From Geomesophilobacter sediminis (GTDB lineage Bacteria > Desulfobacterota > Desulfuromonadia > Geobacterales > Geobacteraceae), in NCBI RefSeq assembly GCF_016458275.1, contig NZ_JAEMHM010000004.1:301353-365352 (forward strand): a stretch of DNA of 64,000 bases, given 5' to 3'. The notes under the pieces were generated by a model. That model did not search any database, was not told where the DNA came from, and saw only the letters and a list, made by a program, of their open reading frames with translations. The number at the start of each line of letters is the position of its first letter. The first letter of the stretch is position 1. Made by a program: the position numbers and the translations under genes. Shown piece by piece: positions 1-8,215 of the stretch.

Positions 1-295
1 CGACCGACGGCGCCCCCCTTTCAGCCATCAGGGATGGTCGCCGCTTCATCCGAAACATTTCCCGGAGCTACTACGGGAGACCGGCTGGCAGGTAGAGCAG
101 GTTGTTGATTTCAGCGCCGCTTATCTCGCCTGGTACCGGCGCCTCTGCGAAAGGATCGGCGCCAACCGGGAACGGATTGAAAGCGGTTACGGCGCCGAAT
201 GGTACGAGTACGTCCTGAAGACCTACGTGGAGCTCTACGATGCCATCGAAAACGGGCGCATCGGCGGAGCCGCCTACTGGGCGCGGCGCGCCTAA
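1..295 (+). CDS. SAM-dependent methyltransferase, C-terminal part (truncated by window edge)
   Basis: An open frame enters from the left edge (first full codon at 2) and ends in TAA at 293-295; about 97 residues are visible. The segment HFPELLRETGWQVEQV followed by a Tyr/Trp-rich helical tail resembles the C-terminus of small class I SAM-dependent methyltransferases, where the last beta strand is preceded by a phrase of the kind 'LLxxAGF'. The glycine-rich SAM-binding motif would lie upstream and is not visible, so the family call is tentative. The following MFS gene starts 80 bases downstream on the same strand and may be cotranscribed. Confidence 0.5.
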   Translation, partial: DRRRPPFSHQGWSPLHPKHFPELLRETGWQVEQVVDFSAAYLAWYRRLCERIGANRERIESGYGAEWYEYVLKTYVELYDAIENGRIGGAAYWARRA

Positions 296-375
296 CAACA
301 CGCAGAGGAAACCGGAGATCCTTTTTACCCCCCGGGTCCGATCGGAAAAACCGAAAGATTACCTAAGGTGGTCGT

Positions 376-1587
376 ATGAACAACAACCGTGGGCTGAGAA
401 GCCTGCTGGCGGTAAACGTCCTTGCGGGAAGCGCCAGCGGCGTCATGCTGCTCGTGCTGCCGCTTTACACCCTTTGGCTCAACGCCTCCCCGGCCGAAAT
501 GGGGCTTATCGGCGGGATGGCGGGTGCGGGGCGGATGCTGATCATCGTCCCCTCGGGCGTGTGGGTGGACCGGTACGGGACCCGCCCCCTCTTCGTCGGG
601 AGTACCCTGCTCTGCGTGCTCCTGACCGCGGCGATCCCCTGGATTCGGAACCCGCTCCCCCTGATGGCGGTCTTGTTTTTCCAGGGAATGACCCAATCGA
701 TCGGCTTCATGACCCTACAGGCGAGTTTTCTCACCATACTGAGGCACCTGAACGCCTCCCAGGCCGGCTGGCAGCGAAGCGCCACCCAATTTGGCTTCTA
801 CCTCATCGGCCCCTTGGCCGGCGCACTCCTCATCTCCGGCGACCGCTACGCGCCGGCTTTTCTCGCCGTCAGTGCGCTTTTTCTCGCTGGGGTTGCCGTA
901 ACCCTCTACGCCGGGGATGCCGAAACCACCGGGCCCCGACAGCAACCGCCGTCCGCCACCCTTGGGGACGACTTCAGACAAACGCTCTCCCTTTTGGGGG
1001 ACAATGACCTCCGCTGCGCGCTCGGCATCGAGTTCCTGGGCGCCGCCGTCTTCATGATGTACCGCACCTTCATGGGGCCGGTGGCGCTGGACGTCCTGAA
1101 ACTTTCGACCCACGCGGTCTTCTGGCTGGTGACCACCCAGGGAACCGCGGCGATGTGCCTGCTGTTCTGGGGGGGGGGACTGGTCCGCAACCGTTCGACG
1201 GTCTGGACCTTCACCGCGGCATCCTTCCTGGTGATCGCCGGAAACGCATTGTTGGCTCTGGCGAACGGTTTCGCCGTGGCCTGGCTTGGTGGTCTCATCT
1301 ACGGCGCCGGCACCGGCCTCCTCAGCTACGCGAGCCTCATCCGCCTCTCAAAGGTGCCTGGCGAAAAGGGAAAGATCGCCGCCCTCTTCAGCCTGAGTAT
1401 CGCCGTCGGCAACACCGTCGGACCGGTCTGCGCCGGATACACCGGAGAACTGATCGGACTTCGGGGGGCGTTTCTCGTGCCGGTCGCCCTGATGCTCGCA
1501 TCCCTGGCGGGGCTCGCCCTCTGGTTACGCCGGCCCCAGCGCGTGGAAGACACCTTCCCGCTGGAGGTATCCGGGGAAGAAAATTGA
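376..1587 (+). CDS. MFS transporter
   Basis: 403 residues with about twelve hydrophobic segments and the major facilitator loop 2-3 signature (GVWVDRYGTRP, residues about 57-67), so an inner-membrane secondary transporter. A second half-signature lies near the middle of the protein. The ATG at 376 is preceded at suitable distance by AAGGTGG, which decides the start. It follows a methyltransferase gene and precedes a promoter and an attenuator-controlled operon that starts within 300 bases, so it probably ends the upstream transcript. The substrate cannot be told from sequence; efflux of a small metabolite is as likely as uptake. Confidence 0.8.
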   Translation: MNNNRGLRSLLAVNVLAGSASGVMLLVLPLYTLWLNASPAEMGLIGGMAGAGRMLIIVPSGVWVDRYGTRPLFVGSTLLCVLLTAAIPWIRNPLPLMAVLFFQGMTQSIGFMTLQASFLTILRHLNASQAGWQRSATQFGFYLIGPLAGALLISGDRYAPAFLAVSALFLAGVAVTLYAGDAETTGPRQQPPSATLGDDFRQTLSLLGDNDLRCALGIEFLGAAVFMMYRTFMGPVALDVLKLSTHAVFWLVTTQGTAAMCLLFWGGGLVRNRSTVWTFTAASFLVIAGNALLALANGFAVAWLGGLIYGAGTGLLSYASLIRLSKVPGEKGKIAALFSLSIAVGNTVGPVCAGYTGELIGLRGAFLVPVALMLASLAGLALWLRRPQRVEDTFPLEVSGEEN

Positions 1588-1615
1588 CCTGCCGCGAATA
1601 CTTCGGCAAAAAATC

Positions 1616-1644
1616 TTGACATTTCCTTTGTTACCGTTTACAAA
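1616..1644 (+). promoter_or_regulatory. sigma70-type promoter for the 1884-5824 operon
   Basis: TTGACA at 1616-1621 and TACAAA at 1639-1644 with a 17-base spacer. An AT-rich stretch with CTATAG follows. About 240 bases of leader separate it from the first gene; the leader carries one ordinary terminator-like hairpin and one attenuator element. Confidence 0.5.
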
Positions 1645-1688
1645 GACACAAAACCTATAGCATTAATAGACTGGTTGACTCGACCTCG

Positions 1689-1728
1689 AGAGACCGGACG
1701 CGTAACGGCGGCCGGTCTCTTTCTTTTT
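1689..1728 (+). terminator. First terminator-like hairpin in the leader of the 1884-5824 operon
   Basis: AGAGACCGG (1689-1697) pairs with CCGGTCTCT (1712-1720), followed by a U-rich run (TTCTTTTT). It lies downstream of the promoter and upstream of a second terminator in the same leader. It may end transcripts from the MFS gene, or be a first attenuation step. Confidence 0.55.
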
Positions 1729-1775
1729 CGGGGCAGCTGAAATACACATGGAACCGGCCCTCGGGCCGGAGCGAC

Positions 1776-1832
1776 CGTCGACCAGGAAACTGGAGGCCGG
1801 AATACCCCATAAGCGGGGGATCCGGCCTTTTT
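1776..1832 (+). promoter_or_regulatory. Attenuator element copy 1 (CCRG hairpin joined to terminator)
   Basis: GTCGACCAG, loop GAAA, CTGG at 1790-1793, directly followed by AGGCCGGA (1794-1801). That arm pairs with TCCGGCCT (1821-1828) and a T run follows. A CCGGCC/GGCCGG hairpin (1754-1769) lies just upstream. The arrangement is shared by seven other copies in the window, which differ in terminator loop sequence but keep the small hairpin and the AGGCC junction. It would control readthrough into the genes from 1884. Confidence 0.6.
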
Positions 1833-1883
1833 CGTTTCGACTCCGGGCCGCGGACCCGCGGGAAGGTCGCGGGGCCCGGTCGG

Positions 1884-2180
1884 ATGGTTCCCAAGGCAGG
1901 CATTTTGGTACGGACAATCGTTGCAGCAGCGCTCGTTCTGGGGCAAGTGGCCCTGGCATCGGCCGATGACAAGCAGGAAATAGGGAAAGATCGCTGTCTT
2001 TTCGACGTGAAGCTCTGCCCGGGAGGCGAGGAGTACAACATCGTCGATAAATACGACCACCTCAAGGAAGCATTGGAGAAGGGGGCATCGGTCTACACCC
2101 CCGAGGAACTGATCCACCTGAAAAAGAGCCAGAAGTCCACCGAGGAGACCCTGACCCTCCTCGGCATCGGCTGCCACTAG
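1884..2180 (+). CDS. Small secreted protein with Cys pair and YTPEE motif
   Basis: 98 residues beginning with a signal peptide (hydrophobic stretch to about residue 27, ending ALASA). The mature part is about 70 residues, charged and probably helical, with C-x5-C (about 38-44) and a VYTPEEL phrase near residue 70. It is a distant paralogue of the protein at 5513-5824, which shares the Cys pair, the same spacing and VYTPQE. The two flank a binding protein, a thioredoxin-like protein and a porin, which points to a periplasmic accessory role. The ATG at 1884 has only a weak ribosome site; TTG at 1905 preceded by AAGGCAGG is an alternative. I do not recognise the family. Confidence 0.65.
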   Translation: MVPKAGILVRTIVAAALVLGQVALASADDKQEIGKDRCLFDVKLCPGGEEYNIVDKYDHLKEALEKGASVYTPEELIHLKKSQKSTEETLTLLGIGCH

Positions 2181-2208
2181 CAGGGCTGGAAGGGAAAAGG
2201 AGAACGGC

Positions 2209-3246
2209 ATGAGGGGAAGATTCTGGATCTTTTTGGCGGTCGCGGTTTCCGCCGGGATCGCGCTTTGGGGCACCAGCGCCCGGGCCAACGCCAAGAAGGA
2301 CCTCTTCGAGATGAAGACCTGGACCAGGAAGGACTGCTCGCTCACCCCGTGGCTGGTGGCGGACCGCCTCGGCTATTTTGCCGAGGAAGGGATCAAGGTC
2401 GTCTATACCGGCGAGACCCAGCCCGCGCTTCAGGTCCCCTCGCTTCTCAGGGGAAACAACGACGTGGGTGGGGGCCACCCCAACACCCTTGCCGTGGCCA
2501 ACTCGGTCGGGGCCAAGCTGGTGGCGGTCATGGAGTCGATCGTCGAACCGGCACCCGGCTACGACCCGAAGTTCCGGCACATGTGGTGGTTCGTCAACCC
2601 GACGAAGCACCCCAAGGTAAAGAAGTTCTCCGACCTGAAGAACGTCCCCGGCAAGCTGAAATTCTCCACCATCAGCAAGAACATCTGCACCGATTTCCTG
2701 ACCAATATCATCGCGGACAGGTACGGAATCCCCCGGGACAAAATTGAGTGGGTGAGCATGCCGGACGTGCAGGCGGTTCAGGCGCTGAAACAGGGGCTGG
2801 TCGACGTTGCGGGGGTCCACCCTCCCTTCTACCGGGGGATGCTCGATGCCAAGGAAGTCAAGATCGCCGATTCGACCGAGACGGGCCTCGGTGCCAGCGC
2901 GGGATTGACCTACTACTGGTTCACCTCGGGTTATATCAAGAAGCATCCCTCCGAGGTGGCTGGTTTCGTCCGGGCAATGAAACGAGGTCAGCGCTGGGCC
3001 AACACCCACCCGGAAAAGGCGGCCAAATGGGTGGAGGAGGCAATCGGCGTCCCGGTAACCGGAAACCACTACTATTCCGAGAATGCGACCATCGTGGAGA
3101 AGGAGATCGAACCGTGGCTCAGGTACCTGGAAGAAACCCGGATCCTGCCAAAGGGCAAAGTTACCGTCTCTTCCCTGGTGACTCACCAGTTCGAGGCTTA
3201 CGGCAATACCGAGCGAAGCGGTCAGCACCCGAAGTCTGACCGTTGA
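2209..3246 (+). CDS. NMT1/SsuA-like ABC transporter substrate-binding protein
   Basis: 345 residues with a signal peptide (about 1-25) and a NitT/TauT/Ssu-type periplasmic binding fold; the phrases RKDCSLTPWLVADRLGYFAEEGI and later ADRYGIPRDKIEWV are typical of the NMT1/SsuA group. It is closely related to the binding protein at 61847-62896 (shared TWTRKDCS, YTGETQPALQ, SLLRGNNDVG, GLGASAGLTYY), so two operons respond to similar ligands. No permease or ATPase is encoded in this operon; it may use membrane parts made elsewhere, for example those at 11910-13546. ATG with AAGGAG upstream. Ligand unknown; an organosulfur compound is inferred from the regulon. Confidence 0.85.
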   Translation: MRGRFWIFLAVAVSAGIALWGTSARANAKKDLFEMKTWTRKDCSLTPWLVADRLGYFAEEGIKVVYTGETQPALQVPSLLRGNNDVGGGHPNTLAVANSVGAKLVAVMESIVEPAPGYDPKFRHMWWFVNPTKHPKVKKFSDLKNVPGKLKFSTISKNICTDFLTNIIADRYGIPRDKIEWVSMPDVQAVQALKQGLVDVAGVHPPFYRGMLDAKEVKIADSTETGLGASAGLTYYWFTSGYIKKHPSEVAGFVRAMKRGQRWANTHPEKAAKWVEEAIGVPVTGNHYYSENATIVEKEIEPWLRYLEETRILPKGKVTVSSLVTHQFEAYGNTERSGQHPKSDR

Positions 3247-3290
3247 CAACAGCTGGCCCGGCCCCTTTCCGGGCCCCGAGGAGGAACATC

Positions 3291-3668
3291 ATGAACGGAG
3301 CAAGACGAACCATCATGATCGCACTGCATGCATTTGCCGCCCTGACCTTCGCCCACGCCGCGTTCGCTGCGGCCCCCCAGCCGGAGAAGGTGCCGAAGGT
3401 CGTGCTCTATACCGCGTGGTACTGCGACAGCTGCAAGGCGGCGGGAGAGTACATGGCCCAAAGGCACATCCCCTTCGTGAAGAAGGACGTGGATCTCAAC
3501 GAGAACTACATGCAGGAGCTCTCGACCCGGTACAAGATCAACGCTGTGCCGGTGATCGTCATCGGCAACGACGACAAGGTCCTGCGCGGTTTCAACAGGG
3601 ACGTTTTTGACCGGGCGGTGAAGGAAGTCGCCAGCAAAACGAAGGAACCGGAAAGACCGCTGCGGTAA
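3291..3668 (+). CDS. Secreted thioredoxin/glutaredoxin-like protein
   Basis: 125 residues from the ATG at 3291, which has GAGGAGG just upstream; longer in-frame starts lack this. A signal peptide (about 1-27, ending AAFAA) exports it. The mature domain is a compact thioredoxin/glutaredoxin fold with WYCDSCK (redox C45 and C48), a cis-proline segment NAVPVIVIG, and the NrdH/Grx-like GF near the end. It would reduce or isomerise disulfides, or deliver electrons, in the periplasm. It sits between a binding protein and an outer-membrane protein, so it may act on the imported sulfur compound or on Cys pairs of the small secreted neighbours. Confidence 0.8.
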   Translation: MNGARRTIMIALHAFAALTFAHAAFAAAPQPEKVPKVVLYTAWYCDSCKAAGEYMAQRHIPFVKKDVDLNENYMQELSTRYKINAVPVIVIGNDDKVLRGFNRDVFDRAVKEVASKTKEPERPLR

Positions 3669-3711
3669 ACGCCCCCATGGGGAGACCGGTACCTCAAGAT
3701 TAGCGATCGTG

Positions 3712-3765
3712 GTTGACCAGAAGACTGGAGGCCGGAGCCCGTTTGGGATTCGGCCTTATTTTTTG
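3712..3765 (+). promoter_or_regulatory. Attenuator element copy 2 (inside operon)
   Basis: GGTTGACCAG, loop AAGA, CTGG at 3725-3728, then AGGCCGG (3729-3735) pairing with TTCGGCCT (3749-3756) and a T-rich run. No promoter is visible between the thioredoxin-like gene and this element, so it probably sets how much of the transcript continues into the porin gene at 3870. Confidence 0.6.
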
Positions 3766-3869
3766 TCCAAGAAACGAAAAGGAGGTTTGCCGCAGTGAGG
3801 AAGCATGAGGCGCAGTTCGGACGGAAGGCAGGTGCACTAACATGAAGGAATTTTTGAGGAGGATTGCAG

Positions 3870-5465
3870 ATGCAAGGTTTTAAAAAGGTGAATCGTTTGG
3901 TGATGGCGTCGGTGGTCGGCGGAGCTGTGGTTGCCGGGGGGGCAGGAAGTGCCTCGGCATTCGAGAATGAATTCCATGCCGCCTATACCCTGCGGGCTAT
4001 CGCATCGAACTTCGATGACGGCAGTTGCACCCCGCTGGGCTCGGGGATCGGCGGCTACTCCAGCGGGACCAACGGCGTTTTCAACAAGGCGAAAAGCCTC
4101 TCGTCCGAGGCCAATCAGGCCCACGACGGCTTCCTGACCGAACAGCGGGTACGGCTCAACTACACCGGAAAAGCATCGGACGATCTGAGGCTGGTAAGTC
4201 AGTTCGACATCAGTTTCCTGTTCGGCCAGGGCCAGTACATGGAGAACTACCAAAACGCGGGTCTCAAGCAATCGAGTTACAACGACGGTGGCGGGCTCGG
4301 CGGCGGCGAGGTCAACCTGAAGACCAAAGCGCTCTACATCGACTCGCGGATCGAGAACACGCCGATCCGCTTCAAGGTGGGCCTCCAGCCATTCACCGAT
4401 CCGTACAAGGGAACCATCCTCTCCAACGTGGCCGCCGGCATCGTCTCCAGTTACGAGACGGACAAGTTCGAACTTCAGGCGGGGTGGTTCCGGCTGCATG
4501 CCGTGGAACTGGATTACGCCAAGTCTGGTAGCAGCAGCTACAGTGTCCAAGGCGGCAAGTACATCGATCCCAACACCGGCTTGCCCTTCGACGACACCTG
4601 GCGCACCGACGACTTCTACCTGGTCCAGGGCAAATACCGCCCTACCCCGGCGGTAACCGTCGGGGCCTCCTTTTACGCCTGGCAGAGCGACTGGAAGAGC
4701 ACGTTCAACTCCGGGACCGGTGCCGGCAGCGTGAATCCCAGCACCGGGACCGCCGCCGCCACCACCGGGATCACTCCTTTGAACCAGGACGACCTGGAAC
4801 TCTACTACGCGGGTCTCAACGGAGAGTACAAATTCGGCAAGGGTGGAGTGGTCGACGGCTTCTTCGTCTATAACTTCGGGCAGCGGCTCAACCACATCAT
4901 CAAGGAGAAACAGCACGTCAGCGCCTTCGAGACCAGCGCGTCGGTACGGGTCCCGGTCGGGCCGGACGGCCTGGTCCGCTCGACCTTCATCTACACCTCG
5001 GGGGACAACAGCCTGAACGGGAAGCGGCGCACAGATTTCGGTGGCGTCGTCAACGTCGACGGCATGCCGGAAAGCTACTTTACCTATCCGCAGACCCTGA
5101 TGCTGTTCACCAGCCAGGTTGGGGCCGTCACCAACCGCAACGTCCTGCATTCGGTCGCCAACGAGGGTACCGGTATCTGGGGCGGCTTCCTCGGTTACGA
5201 CCACAACTTCACCAAAAAGATATTCGGTAGCGTGAACGTCGGTGCGGTCGCGGCGGTAAAGGACCCGTTCCAGCGGGCGGGCAACTACATCGGCACCGAG
5301 TATAGCGGAGAGGTTGGGTACAAAGTCAACACCAACACCACCATCAGAGTCCAGGGAGGAACGGTGCTCCTGGGCGATTACTACAAGGGGACCGCGTCCG
5401 AAGGAAACGGGAAGGATCCCTCCAATCCCTACACCGCAAGATTCGTACTGAGCTACCTCTTCTAA
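3870..5465 (+). CDS. Outer-membrane beta-barrel porin
   Basis: 531 residues starting at ATG 3870, with GAGGAGG at 3856-3862; a TTG six bases upstream is less likely. Signal peptide (about 1-30, ending GSASAF). The rest alternates short polar/hydrophobic strands rich in Tyr, Gly, Asn and Asp, and ends in FVLSYLF, the terminal aromatic signature of outer-membrane barrels. Length suits a 16-18 strand porin such as the large Geobacter porins. It lies behind an internal attenuator and next to periplasmic uptake genes, so it probably lets the ligand cross the outer membrane. Specific substrate unknown. Confidence 0.8.
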   Translation: MQGFKKVNRLVMASVVGGAVVAGGAGSASAFENEFHAAYTLRAIASNFDDGSCTPLGSGIGGYSSGTNGVFNKAKSLSSEANQAHDGFLTEQRVRLNYTGKASDDLRLVSQFDISFLFGQGQYMENYQNAGLKQSSYNDGGGLGGGEVNLKTKALYIDSRIENTPIRFKVGLQPFTDPYKGTILSNVAAGIVSSYETDKFELQAGWFRLHAVELDYAKSGSSSYSVQGGKYIDPNTGLPFDDTWRTDDFYLVQGKYRPTPAVTVGASFYAWQSDWKSTFNSGTGAGSVNPSTGTAAATTGITPLNQDDLELYYAGLNGEYKFGKGGVVDGFFVYNFGQRLNHIIKEKQHVSAFETSASVRVPVGPDGLVRSTFIYTSGDNSLNGKRRTDFGGVVNVDGMPESYFTYPQTLMLFTSQVGAVTNRNVLHSVANEGTGIWGGFLGYDHNFTKKIFGSVNVGAVAAVKDPFQRAGNYIGTEYSGEVGYKVNTNTTIRVQGGTVLLGDYYKGTASEGNGKDPSNPYTARFVLSYLF

Positions 5466-5512
5466 ATCGAGCACCGGCTCTACGGAGTCATGGAAAGACA
5501 AAGGAGAACCAC

Positions 5513-5824
5513 ATGAAGAAAATCGTTGTTGCCGTGCTGCTGGCACTTTCGTTAGCTGCCGTGGTACATGCCGAAGAATCCGGCAAGGAGTCAACGGATG
5601 CCCCGAAGGCCGCACCCCAATCCCAGAAGGACGAATGCATCCTCAACTCAAAGGATTGCGGCGACCAGGCGCTGAGCATCCAGACCAAGATCGACCGACT
5701 CAAGCAGGAAATTGAGAAGGGGACCCGCGTTTACACCCCGCAGGAGATCCAGAAGTTGAAGAACCGGTTGAAAGCCGCCGAGGACGTCCTCGACGAGCTC
5801 CTGTTTCACCCGACCAACTACTAG
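5513..5824 (+). CDS. Small secreted protein, paralogue of 1884-2180
   Basis: 103 residues with a good ribosome site (AAAGGAG) and a signal peptide (about 1-20, ending VVHA). After a Lys/Ala/Pro-rich linker comes a C-x5-C pair and a helical, charged region with VYTPQEIQKLKNRL, likely coiled coil. The same Cys spacing and YTP[EQ]E phrase occur in the protein at 1884-2180, so these are diverged copies that open and close one operon. Function unknown. A strong terminator follows. Confidence 0.7.
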   Translation: MKKIVVAVLLALSLAAVVHAEESGKESTDAPKAAPQSQKDECILNSKDCGDQALSIQTKIDRLKQEIEKGTRVYTPQEIQKLKNRLKAAEDVLDELLFHPTNY

Positions 5825-5849
5825 ATCCCGAAGACCACGACGCAGAGAG

Positions 5850-5878
5850 CGCCCCTCCCCACTCAGGAGGGGCGTTTT
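5850..5878 (+). terminator. Intrinsic terminator after 5513-5824
   Basis: CGCCCCTCC (5850-5858) pairs with GGAGGGGCG (5866-5874), loop of seven, followed by TTTT. It ends the + strand operon that begins at 1884. Confidence 0.8.
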
Positions 5879-5892
5879 CACGGATATCCCCT

Positions 5893-6501
5893 ATGATTCC
5901 GAAACAGATTTTCTCCGCCTACAATCACCGGGAAGCCGATGCCGAGCCGCGGTACCGCTTCTGCCCCATGTGCGGCAGCGCGCTTCCCAGCAACAGTCAA
6001 CACCCGGAAAACCGTCCGCACTGCCCCGAGTGCGACTGGGTCCACTACCGGAACCCAGCTCCGGGAGTGGTGATCCTCATCACCGAAGGAGACCTCGTCC
6101 TCCTCGGCAGGCGGGCGCAGAGCAGCTTTGCGGCAGGCGCTTGGTGCCTTCCCGGCGGGTTCATCGAGTACGGGGAGAACTTCCTGACCGCCGCGGTTCG
6201 GGAGACCCGTGAGGAGACCGGCCTCGACGTTGAGATCTGCTCCATAGTAAGCGTGGTCTCAAATTTCCTGGCCGCCCATCTGCACACACTCGTTGTGGTG
6301 CTCCGAGCCCGCATCCTCGGGGGGACCGCCGTTCCCGGCGACGACATAGAGGAACTTCGCTGGTTCCCCCTGCATGGCCCCTTCCCCGAACTTGCCTTCG
6401 AGGCGGACCGCCACATCATCGAGCGCTGCCTCCGCACCGATCTCGTCGGCGCCGCCGTTGACCCGGAGCACGCCCGGCCGCCGGCCGCTCCCGCCCCCTG
6501 A
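5893..6501 (+). CDS. NUDIX hydrolase with N-terminal zinc ribbon
   Basis: 202 residues. An N-terminal zinc ribbon (C24, C27, C44, C47) precedes a NUDIX domain with a full Nudix box starting at G89 (E95, then R103-E104-x-x-E107-E108-x-G110). This architecture is that of NADH/ADP-sugar pyrophosphatase relatives, which hydrolyse nucleoside diphosphates linked to another group using Mg2+. The C-terminal 20 residues are Pro/Ala rich. It starts right after a terminator with a poor ribosome site, so expression is likely separate and low. A housecleaning role is the default; no direct link with the neighbouring sulfur genes is evident. Confidence 0.85.
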   Translation: MIPKQIFSAYNHREADAEPRYRFCPMCGSALPSNSQHPENRPHCPECDWVHYRNPAPGVVILITEGDLVLLGRRAQSSFAAGAWCLPGGFIEYGENFLTAAVRETREETGLDVEICSIVSVVSNFLAAHLHTLVVVLRARILGGTAVPGDDIEELRWFPLHGPFPELAFEADRHIIERCLRTDLVGAAVDPEHARPPAAPAP

Positions 6502-6594
6502 AGCATCTGGCGGATTAATCCACCGAGCGTTCCTATCCGGCACCGGCCCACATGATCTCCCCGACTACCATCCCGCCGTCTCGACAGGGCTACA

Positions 6595-6632
6595 TAAAAA
6601 AAAACGCGCCACCCCATGAGAGAGGTGGCGCG
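6595..6632 (-). terminator. Intrinsic terminator of the cysK-K1-D1 operon
   Basis: On the minus strand CGCGCCACC (6632-6624) pairs with GGTGGCGCG (6613-6605), followed by a run of nine T. It lies 50 bases past the D1 stop and also separates the convergent NUDIX gene. Confidence 0.8.
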
Positions 6633-6681
6633 GCCGCGTCGGCAAACACCGTATATTACCCCGACGAAGATCCTTAATCGG

Positions 6682-8199
6682 TCAGGCAGCCTCCCCGTCC
6701 TGCCGGATGTAGGCGTAGGGATCCTGCTCGTACCAGCTCTTCTTATACGGGAGTTCCACCGTCTCACCGAGCGTGTTGTACCAGTTAGGGTTGGCGAGGA
6801 TCCGCTCCAGCCGGGTTGCGACCTCGAAGACCCCCTTGTAGCCGAGATAGCTGTTGTTGGGACCGTAAATGGGGAGGGTGGGAACCCCCTGCTTGGCGGC
6901 CCAGACGTTGCTGTTGCCGTGGCCGAGGAAGACATCCGGCTTCAGGCGGTCGATCAGGTTGACCTGCTCGAAGGGCTGGTTGGCAGCCACGTTGATCGCC
7001 ACGTCTTCGCGCCCCTTGAAGCTCTCGAAGACGATCTCCCCGAACTCGTCGTAGTGGTGCGCCCGGATCCCGACCACCTTCATGCCGAGATCGTTTTCCA
7101 GCATGCAGGCCTGGGCCCCGGCCCGGATCTCCCCGGTACTGACGAAGGCGGTCTTCCCCTCGAACGCCTTTTTGAGCGGCGCCAGCGCCTTGTTCAGCTC
7201 GGCCTCCTCGACGGCGATCACCTTGAGAGCCTCCTCGCGCAAGCCGAAGAAGTCGGCGACGTCCAAAAGCCACAGCCGCACGTTGTCGGTGCCGATCGGG
7301 ATCGTGTTGAGGACGTAGGGGACCCCGTAGTGCTCCTTCAAGTGCTCCACGAAGTAGTCGTCGTGGGTGGCGCAGATGGAGATCGAGAGCGCGGCATCCT
7401 TCACCTTGACGAACTTCTCCGGGGAGGTGAAGCAGGGATAGACGTTGGCCTCGAGGCCGATCGCGTTCAAAAGGCGCACCAGCTCGACCTCGTCCACATA
7501 CCCCATGGAGCCTACGTTGAGCAGGTTGACGGTCCGCTTGGCGCGCTGCTCGTAGGCGATCTGCGCGGCCTCGTCCCGCAGGATCGGCTCCCGGTCCCGT
7601 TCCCCGTTGAGCAGGTAGCGGAGAATGCCGTGGTAGACGATGTCGTAAGCGGTCGCCACGAAGCGGGTCTTGAACCCCTCGCAGTGCAGCGGGATGATCC
7701 GGGCGTTCACCCGGTGCTGGAGCCTTGTGGCCACGTTATCGATGTCGTCGCCGATGATGGCGGGGACGCAGGTATTGCCGATGAAAATCGCGTGCGGCCG
7801 GAACCGGCGCTCGGCCTCGAGGATGGCGGCCTCGAGCTTCTTCTCGCCCCCTGAGACGATATCCACCTCGCTCAGGTTGGTCGACATCCAGACCCGGCCG
7901 ACGGCGTCGTCGTTGCCGCGGGCGAGCTGGCTCTCCTTGGACTGCCCGGAGAGCGCGAGAGAACCGGCGCCGCAGCCGACCGGACCGTGGTAGATGACGA
8001 CCGTGTTGGGAATGGAGGCGGCCATCCCCATGGAAAGAGTCAACTGGCAGCCGGTTGCCTGGGTGAAGCTGCGGCCGTTGGCGCTCAGGCAGCCCGTTTT
8101 CTGCCCGTCGACCAGGTTGCAAAGGCTGCCGCCGTAGGCGTTGCACGGCCGCAGGCGGGTGTCGCGGGTCGGCGGCACCTTGAGGTGTAGATAGCTCAT
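6682..8199 (-). CDS. Nitrogenase-like alpha (NifD-type) subunit, D1
   Basis: 505 residues; ATG at 8199 with AAGGAGG upstream. It has the oxidoreductase/nitrogenase component 1 fold. P-cluster-type cysteines are present: C51 (RSFTQATGCQ), C76 (GPVGCG) and C144 (GNTCVPAIIGDD). C276 (SISICATHDDY) matches the cofactor cysteine of NifD. The region matching the FeMo-co histidine (LPIYGPNNSYLGYKG) has no His, and the CEGF segment continues KTRFVATAYD where NifD has its Gln/His pair. So this is a nitrogenase-like reductase, not N2-fixing NifD. It follows K1 by 16 bases in the cysK-K1-D1 operon. Its reductase partner (NifH-like) is not in the window. Reduction of an organosulfur or other small substrate is inferred from cysK. 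Confidence 0.85.
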   Translation of the reverse strand: MSYLHLKVPPTRDTRLRPCNAYGGSLCNLVDGQKTGCLSANGRSFTQATGCQLTLSMGMAASIPNTVVIYHGPVGCGAGSLALSGQSKESQLARGNDDAVGRVWMSTNLSEVDIVSGGEKKLEAAILEAERRFRPHAIFIGNTCVPAIIGDDIDNVATRLQHRVNARIIPLHCEGFKTRFVATAYDIVYHGILRYLLNGERDREPILRDEAAQIAYEQRAKRTVNLLNVGSMGYVDEVELVRLLNAIGLEANVYPCFTSPEKFVKVKDAALSISICATHDDYFVEHLKEHYGVPYVLNTIPIGTDNVRLWLLDVADFFGLREEALKVIAVEEAELNKALAPLKKAFEGKTAFVSTGEIRAGAQACMLENDLGMKVVGIRAHHYDEFGEIVFESFKGREDVAINVAANQPFEQVNLIDRLKPDVFLGHGNSNVWAAKQGVPTLPIYGPNNSYLGYKGVFEVATRLERILANPNWYNTLGETVELPYKKSWYEQDPYAYIRQDGEAA

Positions 8200-8215
8200 C
8201 TGATCCTCCTTTTGT

